From assembly GCA_026967495.1 (NCBI GenBank), contig CP114060.1, forward strand, positions 2,356,001 to 2,420,000: a stretch of DNA of 64,000 bases, in the 5' to 3' direction. The notes below the pieces were generated by a model. It ran no database searches. It saw only the letters and a program-made list of their open reading frames with translations, and was not told the DNA's origin. Below, piece after piece: positions 1 through 6,800 of this stretch (position 1 is the first letter of the stretch; the number at the start of each line of letters is the position of its first letter). Source of the DNA: Rouxiella badensis. GTDB taxonomy: Bacteria > Pseudomonadota > Gammaproteobacteria > Enterobacterales > Enterobacteriaceae. Both the position numbers and the translations under genes were made by a program.

Positions 1-15
1 TTTAGGATAATAATA

Positions 16-948
16 ATGAAAATCAAATGGATTGATATTGATGGCTTAATGACAGCTATCGATAAAGAAACTGGTGAGATTCTCAATGAATCATTAAACA
101 CCCTCCCGATTAAATTTGATGTGAATGATTGTGTAGAGGCAGTGTTGTTTGGCGGTGATTCTTTTGGCCCCTTACTACCTACCTCCGTAATTCAAATCGA
201 GAGTAAACGAGGCCCCAAACCTAAGATGTTATCCAATCCATACGCCTCTTACTTTTCTAATGTTCATTACAATGAAGACACCGGTAATAGCAACATGAGC
301 AACGTTGTTGATGACCTAGTTAGCTCAGCAGCTAATGCATCCACAGGTAACACTCGTCTCCCTGTAAAGCAGTTGATTTATGTTATGAACAGTGAGGAAT
401 TATCTACAAAAGGAATTCAATATTTATTAGGTAAACGGCGTATTCTTAAGGGAGAAGAACCACCGGAGGAGCGCTATTGTCGAAGCCTGCGAGCAGCAGC
501 AGAAGGCCTAATCACCCGTTTAGAATCTTATGAGAGCGTAGGAAAAGTTAATCTTAATGATGGATATGTCTTTTCATTTGATGCTGATAGCGAGGCCTAC
601 AGACGTTCAGAAGGAGCGTTAAGAGCAATAGTTTGCCCTGTTGAATTCTCTGAAAGAGATAGGGTTGTATTACGTGCGTTCGCTAAGGCAGGGCAATCAG
701 CTAAGGCAGATGGTTATGTTCAAAGCATCCGAGACTTTTGTAAGAGAGCATCACAGCGCTTTGAATCCATGAAAGAACCTGCCAGTCTACCCTCTTTGTT
801 GAATGAGTTGACCAGTGAGTTTCCATTTGATCCTTATTCTTACCAAACCATTGACTATAAAGATGCGAATAAAAGAAATACCCTTTCGATTAATAGATTA
901 TCTACAATATCATGGAGTTTTAAAATAGACGGTTATGACGAAGGGTAA
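16..948 (+). CDS. Unknown protein of proL-adjacent element (310 aa)
   Basis: I do not recognise this protein. It is 310 residues, soluble-looking, with no signal peptide or membrane segment. The start has an AGGA Shine-Dalgarno about eight bases upstream. The middle part is basic (around KRRILKGEEPPEERYCR) and the last third is predicted helical. It is the first of six consecutive plus-strand genes that are AT-rich relative to the conserved genes after position 3000 and that end next to the 3' side of the proline tRNA. That setting suggests cargo or structural genes of an integrated phage-like element. Its stop overlaps the start of a tiny hydrophobic ORF. Function unknown; reality of the gene is well supported by length and ribosome-binding site. 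Confidence 0.75.
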   Translation: MKIKWIDIDGLMTAIDKETGEILNESLNTLPIKFDVNDCVEAVLFGGDSFGPLLPTSVIQIESKRGPKPKMLSNPYASYFSNVHYNEDTGNSNMSNVVDDLVSSAANASTGNTRLPVKQLIYVMNSEELSTKGIQYLLGKRRILKGEEPPEERYCRSLRAAAEGLITRLESYESVGKVNLNDGYVFSFDADSEAYRRSEGALRAIVCPVEFSERDRVVLRAFAKAGQSAKADGYVQSIRDFCKRASQRFESMKEPASLPSLLNELTSEFPFDPYSYQTIDYKDANKRNTLSINRLSTISWSFKIDGYDEG

Positions 949-1042
949 AATCATATTATGGCTTATAGCTATCATCATATTAGTAATTATTAAAATATTT
1001 CGCCAGCTTATTTTTTATTTTAACCACGCCAATTATTATTAA
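935..1042 (+). CDS. Putative 35-residue single-pass membrane peptide
   Basis: An ATG lying inside the last codons of the upstream gene opens a 35-codon frame ending with TAA at 1040-1042. The product starts MTKGK, continues with a stretch of about fifteen hydrophobic residues rich in Ile and Leu, and ends with a short polar tail. The overlap with the upstream stop would allow translational coupling. No family recognised. AT-rich DNA easily gives hydrophobic frames, so this may be chance; the start position and coupling make it plausible. Confidence 0.35.
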   Translation: MTKGKIILWLIAIIILVIIKIFRQLIFYFNHANYY

Positions 1043-1056
1043 TAAAAGGTGATCTT

Positions 1057-1263
1057 ATGTACGGAAAATTACGCAACTCTAAAACAGCCATCTTCGATGA
1101 AAAAGTAAAACCAGTATTCGAAGAGCTGATTGAATATGGCTTTGGCTATTCCGCCTTAGCCAACGCATTAAATACAAAAGGCATACCCACTCGTTGGGGA
1201 CAGCACTGGACTATTGACAGCGTAAGGCAAACATTGAAACGCCTTGACCTTAAAACCCTTTAA
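1057..1263 (+). CDS. Small recombinase-like helical domain protein (68 aa)
   Basis: A 68-residue protein preceded by AAAGGTGATCTT, a good ribosome-binding site. Residues 32-62 (ALANALNTKGIPTRWG, then WTIDSVRQTLKRL) resemble the motif found in the C-terminal part of large serine recombinases, in which an ALNxxGIPT turn precedes a W-T-x-x-x-V-x-x-x-L helix. There is no catalytic domain, so it is not an integrase. Stand-alone copies of such domains occur as small DNA-binding proteins on phage and plasmid elements. A DNA-binding role is inference. Confidence 0.6.
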   Translation: MYGKLRNSKTAIFDEKVKPVFEELIEYGFGYSALANALNTKGIPTRWGQHWTIDSVRQTLKRLDLKTL

Positions 1264-1281
1264 AATAGTGACGGGGTAATA

Positions 1282-1443
1282 ATGCAAAACTTTATCAACA
1301 CTCCTGTCTCATATCATCCTGATAAAAAATATATCACTCCTAAGCATTTATTTACTAACACATGGCGTGAGGGGTACTATAACAAACTAATGAATTTAGA
1401 AATTTACGATATTGCTAAAACATTTCAATGGGGAACTAAATAA
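1282..1443 (+). CDS. Hypothetical 53-residue protein of the element
   Basis: Fifty-three codons run from ATG at 1282 (upstream GGGGTAATA supplies a ribosome-binding site) to TAA at 1441-1443. The product is polar and aromatic-rich (MQNFINTPVSYHPDKKYI at the start, ending FQWGTK). The stop lies one base before the next start, and the next gene's ribosome-binding site (GGGGAA) lies inside this frame. That tight packing is typical of phage-type operons and supports it as real. No family recognised. Confidence 0.5.
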   Translation: MQNFINTPVSYHPDKKYITPKHLFTNTWREGYYNKLMNLEIYDIAKTFQWGTK

Positions 1444-1444
1444 T

Positions 1445-1810
1445 ATGAGCATTAATGTACCAGAAGCTATCCAGCAATTAATAAATAAAGGCCATTCAGA
1501 AGACGAAGCTATTGAGCTAGTCACTCTCGCTATCCAGCGTATGAACGCACAGAAGCAAGCTGCTAAAGCTTACTCTCCCATGGCGCAGGGAGTAAATGAT
1601 AAAAGCATGGCTGAATATTGGAAATCATTGCGTGAGCAAGCGCAAAAGGATGTCTACATTCCTCCGCATTTAAATCCTCCTTCAAACCAAGAAGCGGCTT
1701 ATGAAGCTTTCAAACAGAATATGAAAAACCGTAATCCGAATTCAGAGTCCACCTTACGCAATACTCAACGCGCTGTGGAATGGTTTAAGAAGCAACGGGA
1801 AAGTGAATGA
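1445..1810 (+). CDS. Hypothetical helical protein of the element (121 aa)
   Basis: I place the start at ATG 1445, where AATGGGGAACTAAATA gives a ribosome-binding site; a longer in-frame start at 1412 would overlap the 53-residue ORF. The first 40 residues (PEAIQQLINKGHSEDEAIEL) look like a small three-helix fold similar to UBA-type motifs. The rest is polar with a Pro-rich middle (YIPPHLNPPS) and a basic C-terminal helix. No function can be assigned. It overlaps the next gene by four bases or fewer, so both are probably co-translated. Confidence 0.6.
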   Translation: MSINVPEAIQQLINKGHSEDEAIELVTLAIQRMNAQKQAAKAYSPMAQGVNDKSMAEYWKSLREQAQKDVYIPPHLNPPSNQEAAYEAFKQNMKNRNPNSESTLRNTQRAVEWFKKQRESE

Positions 1811-2271
1811 TGCGTAAAGGCTACCCAGTTAAAACTTATTGTAAGGGTAACTCCAATTACTCACGCCTTTCACCGGAAGAGAGTGAAATTACCAAGCCCT
1901 TTAACACGCATGATGGGAGGATGTCTTTTGCTTATAAAGGACTAGTTATTGATAAACGTAACAGCCTATACAGCGTCAGGGATGTAAAGTTGGAAGGCTT
2001 CCCAGTTCATTTGGTTGAGGGCGTATTCAACGATTCAAGAATGTTACGCATAGCGATTGATGGTGGATTGCTTACAGCCTCACCTGAGAAGCTGGAACGT
2101 CTCAGAGAACGCAACAAAAATGTGAGTTGTGGCGGATGTGGTACACCGTTCCTCTTTCGTCGAAACATGCTTATCGATTATCTCGGTGGAAAAATCATCC
2201 AGTGTCCCTATTGTTACTTCGAAGAGTTTGAAGACCGTCTTAATTGGGGGACTGACGAGAGTTTTTACTAG
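1807..2271 (+). CDS. Putative zinc-ribbon protein of the element (154 aa)
   Basis: Starts at ATG 1807 or 1810, overlapping the upstream stop. The C-terminal third holds four cysteines in a zinc-ribbon arrangement: C-G-G-C-G around residue 112 and C-P-Y-C around residue 138, separated by an arginine- and hydrophobic-rich segment. The N-terminal part is beta-rich without a recognisable domain. Such zinc-ribbon proteins are frequent on phages and integrative elements and often bind nucleic acid. It is the last gene before about 600 bases of non-coding DNA that lead to proL. Confidence 0.6.
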   Translation: MMRKGYPVKTYCKGNSNYSRLSPEESEITKPFNTHDGRMSFAYKGLVIDKRNSLYSVRDVKLEGFPVHLVEGVFNDSRMLRIAIDGGLLTASPEKLERLRERNKNVSCGGCGTPFLFRRNMLIDYLGGKIIQCPYCYFEEFEDRLNWGTDESFY

Positions 2272-2663
2272 AAATTTTCTTGGTGTATTAACCCCCTAAG
2301 CATTTTAGCCACGATATCCTCACACATCCCCCAGCCTCACCAATCCTGCTTCATAATGTCTTAAGGGCTTTCCTACGCTGTTATACGTGGCAGTGTGGGA
2401 GAGCCTTTCCCACCCTCTATAATCACCGTTCCTGAGATATCATAATTTTTATAAGATTTTGAAAAGTTGTCATGCATATAGCAGCAAGGTGGCGTACACC
2501 CCCGTTGTACGTCCCACGACCTATAGCCCCTCAAAATTCATGAGTTCTTTTCCCTCTTGAGTGAGAAAAGAATATTATCCGTGTCTAAGTTAGACTGGTT
2601 TAATATATTAATAATCAATTGTTTATCTTGCTGCGTTCACAATGCGTTAATGCACATGCATAA

Positions 2664-2688
2664 CAGCGTCGGCATTTAGCGCAGCCTG
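2664..2688 (+). repeat. Inverted partial copy of proL 5' end (24/25 match)
   Basis: The 25 bases here match the reverse complement of 2930-2954 with one mismatch (T for G in GGCATxTAGCGC). The matching piece is five bases of proL upstream DNA (CAGCG) plus about the first 20 bases of the tRNA gene. It lies about 240 bases downstream of proL in opposite orientation. It is not a full tRNA and would not be functional. It may be a remnant of recombination at the tRNA or an arm of a long inverted repeat. Confidence 0.7.
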
Positions 2689-2826
2689 AGTGAGCAGCGG
2701 AGGGAGTGAAGCGACCATAGCGTACTGGAAAGGAGAGCAAGAATTGCGATACCTGACCAACAGGCATGGGAGAATAAAAACGTGTGCAGCTGAGCATTGC
2801 ACATGTGCAGTTTTACACATAAAGTA

Positions 2827-2854
2827 AAGGGGCTAACCTTTCGATTAACCCCTT
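2827..2854 (-). terminator. Rho-independent terminator of proL
   Basis: On the minus strand, ten-base arms AAGGGGTTAA and TTAGCCCCTT (one G-T wobble) enclose an eight-base loop. They are followed by a T-rich stretch (TTTACTTTAT), about 20 bases after the 3' CCA of the tRNA. Confidence 0.7.
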
Positions 2855-2871
2855 GACCTATCTGGAATGTT

Positions 2872-2948
2872 TGGTCGGCATGAGAGGATTTGAACCTCCG
2901 ACCCCCGACACCCCATGACGGTGCGCTACCAGGCTGCGCTACATGCCG
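2872..2948 (-). tRNA. proL: tRNA-Pro (GGG anticodon)
   Basis: The minus-strand 77-base sequence begins CGGCATGTAGCGCAGCCTGG and ends with TTCAAATCC...CCGACCA, with CCA encoded. The acceptor stem (CGGCATG/CATGCCG), D-loop, T-arm (GGTTCAAATCC) and the anticodon loop containing GGG are all visible. It decodes CCC. The gene lies just downstream of yejM on the same strand, as in E. coli proL. Its 3' end faces the AT-rich element at 1-2870, the usual arrangement for integration at a tRNA gene. Confidence 0.95.
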
Positions 2949-3024
2949 ACGCTGTACAAACAGTCTACTCATCCCGACTTTGAAATCAATATGCTACGCT
3001 CACGACTGCTTCAATTTTAAGCAG

Positions 3025-4794
3025 TTAGTTCGCCACGAAGCGTTTTTGATCGGTCAATACCTGAAGCAGAAGGCCCAGTTCCGGCTTCTGATCTTTAAGC
3101 TCGTTGCCTTGGCTGTCGTAGGCACGGTAATTACCGTTGTTATCGAGACGGATAGTCTGCGTCGGCGTGGTAATCACCAGTGCACCATCGCTGGTGCTTG
3201 ATACCCAGTTGTTATTGCGTCGTGCAGCAAACAGGTCTTCGCCCTGTGAATAATCTGACGGCGAGGTGCTCACGTGCAGCAGGCGCTGCATCAACGTAGT
3301 CATCACGTCTTCGTGGGCGGTAAGCTTGCTGACTGTTTGAGCCGGAGTATTTGGCCAGTGGATCACCAGCGGAACCTGAATCTGCTCGGCGTCCATCTGA
3401 TTTTGCTGACTGGTCAGATCCACGCCGCGTGAACCGGTAATAACAACCACGGTTTTATCCAGCACGCCTTTGTCCTGAAGACTCTTAAGGACCTCCGCTA
3501 TCTGTCCGTCAACTTCTGCCGCACCCTGCTGATAACGACGATTGATAGTCGCGACGGTAGGTTGCTTGCCTTCTTTATTCGGCAGGTTTGCATCAGAGGT
3601 GCCATTAAAGCTCACATAGGAGAACCACGGACGTGCCCCGCGCGTCGCCAGCCACTGTTGCCACTGTTGGGTGGTCTGTGGATCGGTTTGACGCACCGCG
3701 GCTGGCAGCGAGAAGTCGGAGAGCAGTGCCTGACGGTATAACGGACTGTTGAAGTTATCAGAGGCAAACAGGCCAAACTCATAGTTCTGCTGGGTGAGGG
3801 CATTCATCAGCGCCGACGGTTTACGCGAGGTGATAATCCCTTCGAGATAGGTCGGCGAGATCCCATAAAACAGGCCAAACAGGCCGGTATCATCTTGACT
3901 GCCTGAGCTGAAATGATGCGTAAAGTTCACGTTCTGACTCGCAAATCGGTTCAGCTCTGGCATGTATTTGGCCGTTGTGTTGGCGTTTAAGCCGTTTACC
4001 ACGATCATCAGCAGGTTATAGTTGCTGCCTTTATCGCGGAAACTGATGTTATTAAGCGGATATTCGACCGAGATAGCCTCGGGGTCACCCTGTTCGATAA
4101 GGCGCTGCTGGTACGCCTGAGCGTCAAGCAAACCGTGCTTTTCGAGGAACTTGCGCGCGGTCATTGGGTAGGACAGCGGCAGGTTTGAGCGCTGCATGGT
4201 AATCGGGCGATAGAAGTTGGCATCAGCCCAGATATACATTAGATGCGACGCAAAGAAGCAGCAGATAAACAGCACGACCAAAGGCTTGGCAAAGCTTCGT
4301 CGGTTAAGGCTGCGCAGCTTCTGCCAGGCCCAGGTACCAAATAACATCTCGACCAGGAAAATGACCGGTACGCAGATGAACATCAGCTGCCAGTCACGCG
4401 CCAGTTCAGCCTGGCCGGGGTTCACCACCAGTTCCCACACTACCGGATTGATATGCAGATGGAAACGGGTAAACACCTCGGTATCCACCAGCAGCAGGGT
4501 CAGCCCGGTCGTGGCGAGAATGGCGGAGAGGAAGCGCAGTAAACGCTGCGACATTACCACGAAGGTCAGTGGGAAAATAATCAGCAGGTAAACGGAGAAA
4601 CCGACAAAGCTAAAATGACCTAGCCAACTGACCAGCGCATAAATCCTGCCTTCAAGTGAGGAGGGCCAGTCAGAAACAAATAGGTAGCGGCTACCGAGTC
4701 CGAGACTAAGCAGAATATTGAAGAGGGCGAACCAGTGTCCCCAGCTAACCATCTGGGATACTTTTTCGCGATAGCGCGGGCTATTTGTCACCAT
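3025..4794 (-). CDS. yejM: YejM/PbgA/LapC inner-membrane regulator of LPS synthesis
   Basis: The protein has 589 residues, matching the family length of about 586. The first 190 or so residues hold five membrane segments, followed by a basic linker and a large periplasmic domain with a sulfatase/alkaline-phosphatase fold. YejM binds LPS-type lipid and controls LapB/FtsH-dependent turnover of LpxC, so balancing lipopolysaccharide against phospholipid synthesis; it is essential or near-essential in E. coli. The order yejL-yejM-proL is the conserved one. Thirty bases separate it from yejL, so the two are probably cotranscribed. Confidence 0.95.
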   Translation of the reverse strand: MVTNSPRYREKVSQMVSWGHWFALFNILLSLGLGSRYLFVSDWPSSLEGRIYALVSWLGHFSFVGFSVYLLIIFPLTFVVMSQRLLRFLSAILATTGLTLLLVDTEVFTRFHLHINPVVWELVVNPGQAELARDWQLMFICVPVIFLVEMLFGTWAWQKLRSLNRRSFAKPLVVLFICCFFASHLMYIWADANFYRPITMQRSNLPLSYPMTARKFLEKHGLLDAQAYQQRLIEQGDPEAISVEYPLNNISFRDKGSNYNLLMIVVNGLNANTTAKYMPELNRFASQNVNFTHHFSSGSQDDTGLFGLFYGISPTYLEGIITSRKPSALMNALTQQNYEFGLFASDNFNSPLYRQALLSDFSLPAAVRQTDPQTTQQWQQWLATRGARPWFSYVSFNGTSDANLPNKEGKQPTVATINRRYQQGAAEVDGQIAEVLKSLQDKGVLDKTVVVITGSRGVDLTSQQNQMDAEQIQVPLVIHWPNTPAQTVSKLTAHEDVMTTLMQRLLHVSTSPSDYSQGEDLFAARRNNNWVSSTSDGALVITTPTQTIRLDNNGNYRAYDSQGNELKDQKPELGLLLQVLTDQKRFVAN

Positions 4795-4824
4795 AAGAGG
4801 ATTGGCTAACTTTTAAATGATGAA

Positions 4825-5052
4825 TTAATGGGCTTTATCTTCTCTTATTGATGCCTGTAAGGCATCGGCAAACGAGCGTCCCAGAACTTTGCGCTGAGCG
4901 GGAGCGACGCTGGTATTGATAAGATTGGTCACCATGTTGCCCAGAACCATCAGAGACAGATCGGTTGGGGCGCGGTGTTTTTCCAGAACGGTGGCCAGCT
5001 CGGAAAGGAGCTGTTCAACTTGTTCGTCACTGTAGCGAGATGATTGTGGCAT
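4825..5052 (-). CDS. yejL: YejL, small conserved protein (DUF1414 family)
   Basis: A 75-residue acidic-to-neutral helical protein beginning MPQSSRYSDEQVEQLL, the usual size and sequence for enterobacterial YejL. No catalytic residues are known and the function is undetermined; the family structure is a small helical homodimer. It lies directly upstream of yejM on the same strand and divergent from yejK. That arrangement is conserved in enterobacteria. Confidence 0.93.
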   Translation of the reverse strand: MPQSSRYSDEQVEQLLSELATVLEKHRAPTDLSLMVLGNMVTNLINTSVAPAQRKVLGRSFADALQASIREDKAH

Positions 5053-5261
5053 AGATAATTGTGCTCAAAGCTTTACAAAGTCCAATATCTTAACTTATCG
5101 CGCCACGAGTTTCCGCATTTTTATAATGCTAATAACGCTGGGTTATTGTTTGAGCATGTTAGCAGAGATTTCAGGGACGCGGGTTAACGCTTGCAGATAG
5201 CGGTCTTCGGTGTTGGAATACGCGGCGCAGGGGAACCCCTAAACGAACAGGAGAAAGTCAC

Positions 5262-6272
5262 ATGAGTCTGGATATCGAGCAGATTGCTCTGCACCAGTTG
5301 AACAAACGCGACGAGCAAACGCTGGATGTTGTGCTGCGCGATACCCTTTTAACCCCGAATGCGGCGGTAGAGGAGATGATGGCCGAGCTGCATCGCGTTT
5401 ACAGCGCCAAGAGCAAGGCTTATGGTCTGTTTAACGAAGAGAGCGAGCTGGCTGCCGCACTGCGCACATGCCGCAAGGGTGACGAAGACTTTCTGGGGTT
5501 CAGTCGTGCGGCAACCGGTCGTCTGCGCGACGAGCTGGCGAAGTATCCCTTTGCCGAAGGCGGCGTGGTGCTGTTTTGCCACTACCGTTTTCTGGCGGTC
5601 GAGTATCTGCTGGTCGCCGTATTGACCAGCCGCAGCAGCATGCGCGTGAACGAGCAGCTTGACGTCAGCAGCATTCATTATCTGGATATCAATCACGCCG
5701 ACATTGTGGCGCGTATCGATTTGACCGAGTGGGAAACTAACCCGGAATCCACCCGTTATCTGACCTTCCTCAAAGGCAGAGTTGGACGCAAAGTCTCGGA
5801 TTTCTTCATGGATTTCCTGGGCGCATCGGAAGGGCTGGACACTAAGGCACAGAACCGTGGGCTGTTGCAGGCGGTTGATGATTATTGTGCAGAAGCTCAG
5901 CTCGATAAAAACGAGCGTCAAAACTATCGCCAGCAGGTGTATACCTACTGCAACGACCAGCTGCAGGCGGGCGAAGAGATTGCCTTGCAGGAGCTGGCGC
6001 AGGAATTACCGCCTTTAGGCGATAAGGACTTCAAGCAGTTTTCGACCGAACAGGGTTACGAGCTGGAAGAGAGTTTTCCGGCGGACCGCAGCACGCTGCG
6101 TCAGTTAACGAAGTTTGCCGGCAGCGGTGGCGGGTTGAGCATCAACTTCGACGCGCTGCTGATGGGAGAACGTATTTTCTGGGATCCGGCAACCGATACG
6201 CTGACTATCAAAGGGACACCGCCAAATCTGCGCGACCAGCTGCAGCGCCGCTCAGGCAGCGGTAACAGCTAA
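5262..6272 (+). CDS. yejK: Nucleoid-associated protein YejK (NdpA)
   Basis: The product has 336 residues, as in E. coli YejK (335), beginning MSLDIEQIALHQLNKRDEQ. The protein is nucleoid-associated and reported to interact with DNA gyrase/topoisomerase IV functions. The ORF has a strong ribosome-binding site (CAGGAGAAAGTC) and is divergent from yejL. A bidirectional terminator follows it. Two hundred bases upstream carry the shared promoter region. Confidence 0.95.
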   Translation: MSLDIEQIALHQLNKRDEQTLDVVLRDTLLTPNAAVEEMMAELHRVYSAKSKAYGLFNEESELAAALRTCRKGDEDFLGFSRAATGRLRDELAKYPFAEGGVVLFCHYRFLAVEYLLVAVLTSRSSMRVNEQLDVSSIHYLDINHADIVARIDLTEWETNPESTRYLTFLKGRVGRKVSDFFMDFLGASEGLDTKAQNRGLLQAVDDYCAEAQLDKNERQNYRQQVYTYCNDQLQAGEEIALQELAQELPPLGDKDFKQFSTEQGYELEESFPADRSTLRQLTKFAGSGGGLSINFDALLMGERIFWDPATDTLTIKGTPPNLRDQLQRRSGSGNS

Positions 6273-6293
6273 ACCCCCCAGATTTCAGCCAAT

Positions 6294-6323
6294 AAAAAAC
6301 GCCGCATAATGCGGCGTTTTTTA
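6294..6323. terminator. Bidirectional terminator between yejK and rplY
   Basis: ACGCCGC and GCGGCGT arms enclose a five-base loop. A-rich sequence precedes and T-rich sequence follows, so it can serve yejK on the plus strand and rplY on the minus strand, which converge here. Confidence 0.9.
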
Positions 6324-6368
6324 TTGTTCTCGCTTAGGCGTCCCTATGCGCATCTACTCAGTTAGCGA

Positions 6369-6653
6369 TTAAACGCGAACGAAGTCGATGTGAGCCAGTT
6401 TTGGCTTGAACGGGTGACGCTGTACAGCTTGAACTTTAACTTTGGTTTCTTTACCGTCGATAACCAGAGTAATTACTTCGCTGTAAAATTCCGCTTTCAG
6501 TTCCTGGTTCTTTACAGAGTCATGTTCCAACTCGATAGAGATAGGTTCAGCAGAGCCACCGTAAACGATAGCTGGGAATTTGTTTGCTGCGCGCAGGCGG
6601 CGGCTCGCACCCTTACCCTGCGCAGTACGTACTTGTGCATTAATAGTAGTCAT
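6369..6653 (-). CDS. rplY: 50S ribosomal protein L25
   Basis: A 94-residue protein beginning MTTINAQVRTAQGKGASRRL, the short (TL5-extension-less) gammaproteobacterial L25 that binds 5S rRNA loop E. Family length and the conserved ending HIDFVRV are present. It stands alone with its own promoter about 90-120 bases upstream. In E. coli rplY is autoregulated through its leader; the long leader here is consistent with that but I cannot confirm the structure. Confidence 0.97.
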   Translation of the reverse strand: MTTINAQVRTAQGKGASRRLRAANKFPAIVYGGSAEPISIELEHDSVKNQELKAEFYSEVITLVIDGKETKVKVQAVQRHPFKPKLAHIDFVRV

Positions 6654-6741
6654 GATTTTTCTCTTAAAAGAAAATTACTGTTACAGGCGACCCAGCAACA
6701 GGTGATAGATCTTCGCTTCGCGCATGGCGAAAGCGGGCGGT

Positions 6742-6770
6742 ATGTTACCGAAGTATTGCCCGTACAGCAA
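6742..6770 (-). promoter_or_regulatory. Probable rplY promoter (sigma-70)
   Basis: On the minus strand, TTGCTG (complement of 6765-6770) and TAACAT (complement of 6742-6747) are separated by 17 bases. Transcription from here would give a leader of roughly 80 bases before the rplY start. No strong Shine-Dalgarno precedes the rplY ATG, which is consistent with leader-mediated translational control as known for E. coli rplY. Confidence 0.55.
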
Positions 6771-6800
6771 ATGATTAATCCCTGATCGTGCCTTAAACCG

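Larger units (their letters stand above)
2272..2871. other. 600-base non-coding junction between element and proL
   Basis: No convincing gene is seen here. The stretch holds a short hairpin (GTGGGA arms, 2395-2413), an imperfect inverted repeat with GTAC-containing arms near 2491-2520, a 12-base perfect palindrome TGCACATGTGCA at 2798-2809, an inverted partial copy of the proL 5' end at 2664-2688, and the proL terminator. In elements inserted at tRNA 3' ends this is where attachment-site and integrase arm-binding sequences usually lie, but no integrase gene is present on this side. Confidence 0.5.

Noticed and set aside
2615..2972. Minus-strand frames of 60 and 98 codons over the proL region
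   Set aside because: They run through the tRNA gene and its terminator and have no family resemblance.
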